Shown piece by piece: positions 60,009-64,000 of a stretch of DNA of 64,000 bases. Numbering within the stretch: position 1 is the stretch's first letter; every line of letters begins with the position of its first letter. The notes under the pieces are model-generated. The model had not been told where the DNA came from. It ran no database searches and was given only the letters and a program-made list of their open reading frames with translations. Position numbers and translations under genes: made by a program. Source of the DNA: Balaenoptera acutorostrata (taxonomy: Eukaryota > Chordata > Mammalia > Artiodactyla > Balaenopteridae); assembly GCF_949987535.1 (NCBI RefSeq), contig NC_080080.1, forward strand, positions 62,579,006 to 62,643,005, in the 5' to 3' direction.

Positions 60009-60800
60009 ATTTTTCTTTTTAATTGATCTTTTCAAAGAACCAGCTTTTGGTTTCACCAATTTTATCTATTGTTTCAAATTTTATTGATTTCTACTCAAAT
60101 TCTTACAATTCCTTTTTCTTTCTGCTTACTTTGGATTTAATTTGCTCTCTTTTTCTAGTTTCTTAAGGTAGAAACTTACATTATTGATTTTAGATCTTTC
60201 TTCTTTTCTAATATATGCATTTAATTCTTCAAATTTCCCTCTAAGTCCTGTTTTCAGTGTATGCCACACATTTTGATAAATTTTTTCATTTTCATTTTAT
60301 TAATATATTTTTAAAAACTTTTGATATTTCTTTTTTGACTTATTTGATTTTTAGAAGTGTGTCATTTAATCTTCATCTGCTTTGCGATTTTTCAGTTATC
60401 TTTCTGTTATTGATTTATAGTTTAATTCCATTATGATGAGAGAGCACATATTGTATGATTTCTATTCTTCTAAATTTGTTAGGCTATGTTTTATGGCCCA
60501 GAATGTGTTATATCTTGGTAAAGGATTCAAGTGAGCTTGAGAAGAATGTGTATTCTGCCCTTATTGGATGAAGTAGTGTATAGATGTCAATTATATCAAT
60601 TTGATTGATAGTGTTGATGAATTCAACTATGTCCTTACTGATTTTCTGTCTTATAGAGATTTTCTGCCTGTTGGATTTGTCCTTTTCTGAATGAAGGGTG
60701 TTGAAGTATTCAACTGTGATAATGGATTCATTTACTTCTCCTTAAATTTCTATCAGTTTTTGACTCATATAACTTGACTCTCTGTTGTTAATATATTGTT
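60009..60800 (-). mobile_element. Old L1 (antisense), endonuclease-to-RT region
   Basis: This continues the interrupted L1: 'tcaaagaaccagcttttggt', 'gagaagaatgtgtattctgc' and 'tttctgcctgttggatttgt' match antisense ORF2 towards its endonuclease end. It ends at about 60800. Confidence 0.8.
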
Positions 60801-60824
60801 TTTTTTAAATAAGATATCTGTCTT

Positions 60825-60945
60825 CTAAACAAGACTGCACTCTCCTGAGGGTATTTTCTCACTATTACATGTTCAATGCGCAGTACTGTAAGTAGCACAA
60901 AGTATATACTCATTAATTCATTTTCAAATGAATTAACAAAAAAGT
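60825..60945 (+). mobile_element. L2 3' end
   Basis: 'gactgcactctcctgagggt' to 'gtagcacaaagtatatactc' and 'attaattcattttcaaatga' follow the L2 terminal sequence. Confidence 0.6.
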
Positions 60946-61124
60946 GTTTTCTATCTACTAATTATATTTTCAGAAATGAGTTGCCATGGAAAAAAATAAG
61001 ATTTGAAAAGCTTCTGACTGCGAATTGTCTTCATTGACAACTGATCTCACTTAGGAGTGACTTCTAATTTAGGCTGCCCTCAGGTAGGGAGCATATAGCA
61101 GTTAACATCCAAAAATCAGTAGTT

Positions 61125-61350
61125 AAGATTGACTGAGTGCTTACTGTTTTTCTGGTTCGACTGTTTTATTTCCATTGTCATGTTATTCTCTCAACAGTCA
61201 TATAAAATACATGATATTGTTATACTTATTTAATAGATGATTAACTGAGGCTTAGAAAGGTTAAGCAAATTTTTCAAGGTTAACCAGCTATTAAATGAAG
61301 ATCTTGAGTATTGAATAAGGTGTTTAACTCCCAAAGCACTGCTCTGGACT
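61125..61350 (-). mobile_element. MIR SINE (antisense)
   Basis: 'gagtgcttactgtttttctg', 'aatagatgattaactgaggc', 'ttagaaaggttaagcaaatt' and 'caccagctatt'-like sequence followed by 'ctcccaaagcactgctctgg' give a near-complete antisense MIR. Confidence 0.82.
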
Positions 61351-62369
61351 ACTAAAACAAGGATATGGGAAATTAGGTCTGTTCTGGTAACTCTATGTTT
61401 GCTTTTAGGAGATTGGTCAACATGTATGAATAATTCAGACAGTTAATAATCAAAAAATTTTCCTATCCTTGGGGAACTCTGACCTCCTTGACAATAAAAA
61501 ATTGCTGGGATAAAAGCTTTTGTGACGGGAGAATAGTTCTCTGATTTAGCTGTTCCATAAGTTTGGATTTCTAGTACATATTGGGTAGTCTTAAAGTGAG
61601 ACACTTAGGCACTTGAGTTGGAATTACCTGGATTATCTAGGCAAAATGTGTTTTGAGCTCTTGGAGGCTTAATTACTAGAGCAATTGCACAACCCCCCAC
61701 TTCAGTTAGGCTCTTTAGGCACAGTGACCAAGTAATTGCAGTGGTTTTGTCAAATTGTGCTTTCTCGGTTTACTGTTACTTCCTTTAAATTGAAGCTCCA
61801 CTATTGCCATCCTTTATTTTCTAAGATGATAATGTTGATAAGGGTTATGGTCAGTATGTCTAAGTGTTGCTTTAAACACCAATGAACACCTGATAGCTTT
61901 CTCTTCTCCATAAATACAGGAGAAATAATTTATTAATAAAATCAAAACTTAATAAAAATATTTCATTATAATAGAGATGTCTAATGAAAAAAACAAGAAA
62001 TACTAAGACATAAGTATATAGAATTTCTAATCATGAGATAAAATACTGAACATTTTTAAGAATCACTGAAGTATCCAACCAAGTATATACAAGTATAATT
62101 ATACAATCAAACATATATTATCATTTAAAGTTTTTGTACTGACATTATAATGGCCATTAAACAGTGTAGCAGAACAAAATGCATCAGAAAATAATAAGAT
62201 ACACTGAATATCTAAGTAATCAAGAGGAAATTTTAAAAAATAAGTATGACCACCAACAAAAAAGTTAATATATGAGTAAAATTATCAGTATATTTGGTCC
62301 CTTTTTTCTTTTAATCATGACTTGTGCAGTCCTCCTCAGACTACATCTTTGATATCACATAGGTTTTCA
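61351..62369. other. Unique-looking tract before the Gypsy-like fossil
   Basis: No gene is recognised. No Gypsy reverse-transcriptase similarity was found by eye, although the last 60 bases may contain degraded sequence leading into the RNase H remnant. Confidence 0.4.
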
Positions 62370-62675
62370 GATGCCAGTGAAAGCACTACTTGGTTTGTGT
62401 CACATACTGTGACTAAATTTGAAAGAAATTATGCTCAGTCTGAGAAAGAGACCTTAGCTGTAGTGACGGGAGTAATGAAATTGCCCAAATAAATTCTTGG
62501 AAGAGAAATTACCTTGACAACTGCCCATAAGCTCTTATTTGAAATCTTAAAATCCTAGATTGGGTAGCATCTGGAGCAGCTGCCAGAGTGCTGTGATGAA
62601 CTTTAATACTGTCATACAGTCAATATAAATATTTTCTGGAATACCTTAATGCAGATGTCTTTCCAAGGCTGACCT
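62370..62675 (+). pseudogene. Ty3/Gypsy-like RNase H fossil
   Basis: A continuous plus-strand reading from 62370 gives DAS and then FERNYAQSEKETLAVVTGVMK. A TAA (62490-62492) is followed in the same frame by ILGREITLTTAHKLLFEILK. This is the order of the Gypsy-type RNase H core: DAS with the first catalytic Asp, the NYAQxEKE block with catalytic Glu, then L-G-R-x-T-x-x-T-D-H-K. Here the Asp of TDH is Ala. After a frame change, 62560-62675 reads LILS, then YLNAD and PRLT. This echoes the 'LSAYxY...NADxLSRLP' tail of such elements. RNase H removes the RNA strand during reverse transcription. The fossil is far from functional. Retroviral class I RNase H does not have this motif order. Confidence 0.7.
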
Positions 62676-63649
62676 GAGAAATGTTATCACTGAGTCTACT
62701 CTAAAACACTTTTAAAACCTCTTCTCTTTAAATATTACAAATGAAATGGTAGAGTATATTTCCAAGGAAATAATATTTAAACTATTCTTACTATAAATGT
62801 GGTTAGAGTTCTGTTCTTATTATGTTGTAAAAAAAGCACTTAATCATTTACAACACATAACTATGATTACTTATTAATTGTTTTAAAAATCACTAACTAC
62901 CAACTTTGTGCTAATTGATGTGTTTAATCCTCCATGAGATTAAAATATAATTATTTAAAAATGATTTACCATGTCAAAATCTAATTTATCTATTCTCTTT
63001 ATTTTGTCTAATTATATGTAAAAATATGTGTTCTGGTCAGAAGTCCTAGGCTGGGTTCCTGGTACCACTCTTTGACTTGGACAACTAAGCACCACTCAGA
63101 ATTTCCTCATTCATAAAGTATTAATATATGGAAATTAAATTTAATGAATGGATTGAATTAGAAAAGATAAAAATTGTGTTTTTTGGTTACATTGGAAAAT
63201 ATAATTATCTGTAGGTTAATTTTCCTATCCCAGTGTGAGCTAAGCCTTCACCAAAAGATATTTTTTTCTTCCAGTTTAATTTTTCTTTTTGAATTATAGA
63301 TGAAAGTCTGCAAAAGCTCACTAATATTATCAACTGGTACAAAAATGTTGTTATGTATTTATCCCAGAAAAAAAAAAGACACAAAATTCAATTTCATTAT
63401 GAGTACCTGATAGGGTGATTGAAGGGTCAGTGATAAAGGAAAATATTCTGTCATGTTTTTTTAACTTGAAACATGCTGACAAATTCTGCTTCTTGGCTTG
63501 ATTCATTTTCCAGTCACTTTTTATTTAAAAATTATTCAGCTGTTAAGGTTGAAATTATTGTTGTAGATATGCCCTTAGAATAGAGTTTGGTTTCTGAGTA
63601 GAAATAAAGAAGTTTAAAATCTCAAAGATATGAAGCCAAAGACAAAATC
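62676..63649. other. Unique-looking AT-rich tract
   Basis: No gene or clear repeat is recognised, and no integrase similarity follows the RNase H fossil. Confidence 0.4.
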
Positions 63650-63892
63650 AAACTGAAAGGGTTTCATTTGTTTGCAACATCAGTAATGTTTCATGTTGCT
63701 GAAAACTGACTCTGTTTTGGAGTAAGCACCACCTCATCACTATGCAAGAAAAGCCTTCTACACTGCCTTCTGGTTTCTTTGCACAATATAAACTGCAATC
63801 CGGTTCCTGCTGGTCTGTCTCCCAGTTCACCCAGTTCTCTGCAGAGTTATGAACTTGACCCACGGTCATTACTTGAAGCAAGGTGGTTTGAA
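63650..63892 (-). other. Open frame with weak Gypsy-Gag-like start
   Basis: A minus-strand frame of 77 codons runs to a stop at about 63648. It includes NSAENWVNWE (about 63805-63834). The neighbouring frame just upstream reads VDTFKPP (about 63881-63901). Many Gypsy Gag proteins begin with a FKPP-like word followed about 15 residues later by an xENWxxW motif. The match is short, needs a frameshift, and lies on the strand opposite the RNase H fossil. Chance is a real alternative. Confidence 0.2.
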
Positions 63893-64000
63893 TGTGTCCA
63901 CTTCACACCTAAGTGCATCTTCTTCCTTCTACTTATCTTTTTTTAACTCTTCTCCAATCCTTCCTCCAGTGGTTGTGGTTCAGAATTCTGATGAGATAAT
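63893..64000. other. Right edge of window
   Basis: Pyrimidine-rich sequence without recognised features. Confidence 0.4.

Noticed and set aside
1..64000. CRISPR arrays, operons, phage genes, riboswitches or other prokaryotic systems
   Set aside because: The sequence is a mammalian genome throughout, with SINEs, L1, MIR and microsatellites. No bacterial-style gene organisation or regularly spaced repeats are present.

Overview
The window is ordinary mammalian nuclear DNA, almost certainly from a cetacean (whale or dolphin). The best evidence is five copies of the long tRNA-derived CHR-type SINE, which carries the typical cetacean phrase 'cttccctggtggcgcagtgg' and an (AAAT)n tail, plus four copies of a shorter tRNA-Glu-like SINE. 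Full-length cetartiodactyl-style L1 sequence agrees with this, and no ruminant BovB or primate Alu was seen. Species cannot be fixed by eye. The DNA is AT-rich and I find no intact host protein-coding gene, rRNA or functional tRNA gene. It reads as a gene desert or the inside of a very long intron.

Layout. 1-2476 is an ancient plus-strand L1 (5'UTR, an ORF1 stub, an ORF2 reverse-transcriptase piece and a 3' end) split by a Tigger-like DNA transposon. 2.5-28 kb is mostly unremarkable sequence with worn MIR and L2 copies, two CHR SINEs, one L1 3' end and several microsatellites. 28.7-37.9 kb is a nest on the minus strand: an old L1 interrupted by a short SINE and by an essentially full-length younger L1 (about 30347-37523). 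That L1 has a CpG-rich 5'UTR, ORF1, ORF2 and 3'UTR, all broken. 38-50 kb holds two recent-looking CHR SINEs with clear target-site duplications, old L1 pieces and MIR/L2. 50.4-54.2 kb is a decayed gamma-type (class I) endogenous retrovirus with gag and pol remnants but no visible LTR or env, and with a CHR SINE inside pol. 54.2-60.8 kb contains more antisense L1, a 71-bp mariner-type hairpin element, and a short L1 copy with a 5' inversion. 61-64 kb is mostly unique-looking.

The most unusual item lies at 62370-62675: a decayed protein fossil that reads like the RNase H domain of a Ty3/Gypsy retrotransposon, a class rare in mammals. A much weaker Gypsy-Gag-like reading lies about 1 kb further on the opposite strand.

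The elements do not cooperate in a pathway. They record successive insertions, and their order can be read from nesting: L1M, then Tigger; old L1, then short SINE and full-length L1; retrovirus, then CHR SINE. Repeat family names are recalled from general knowledge of these families and were not checked against a database.
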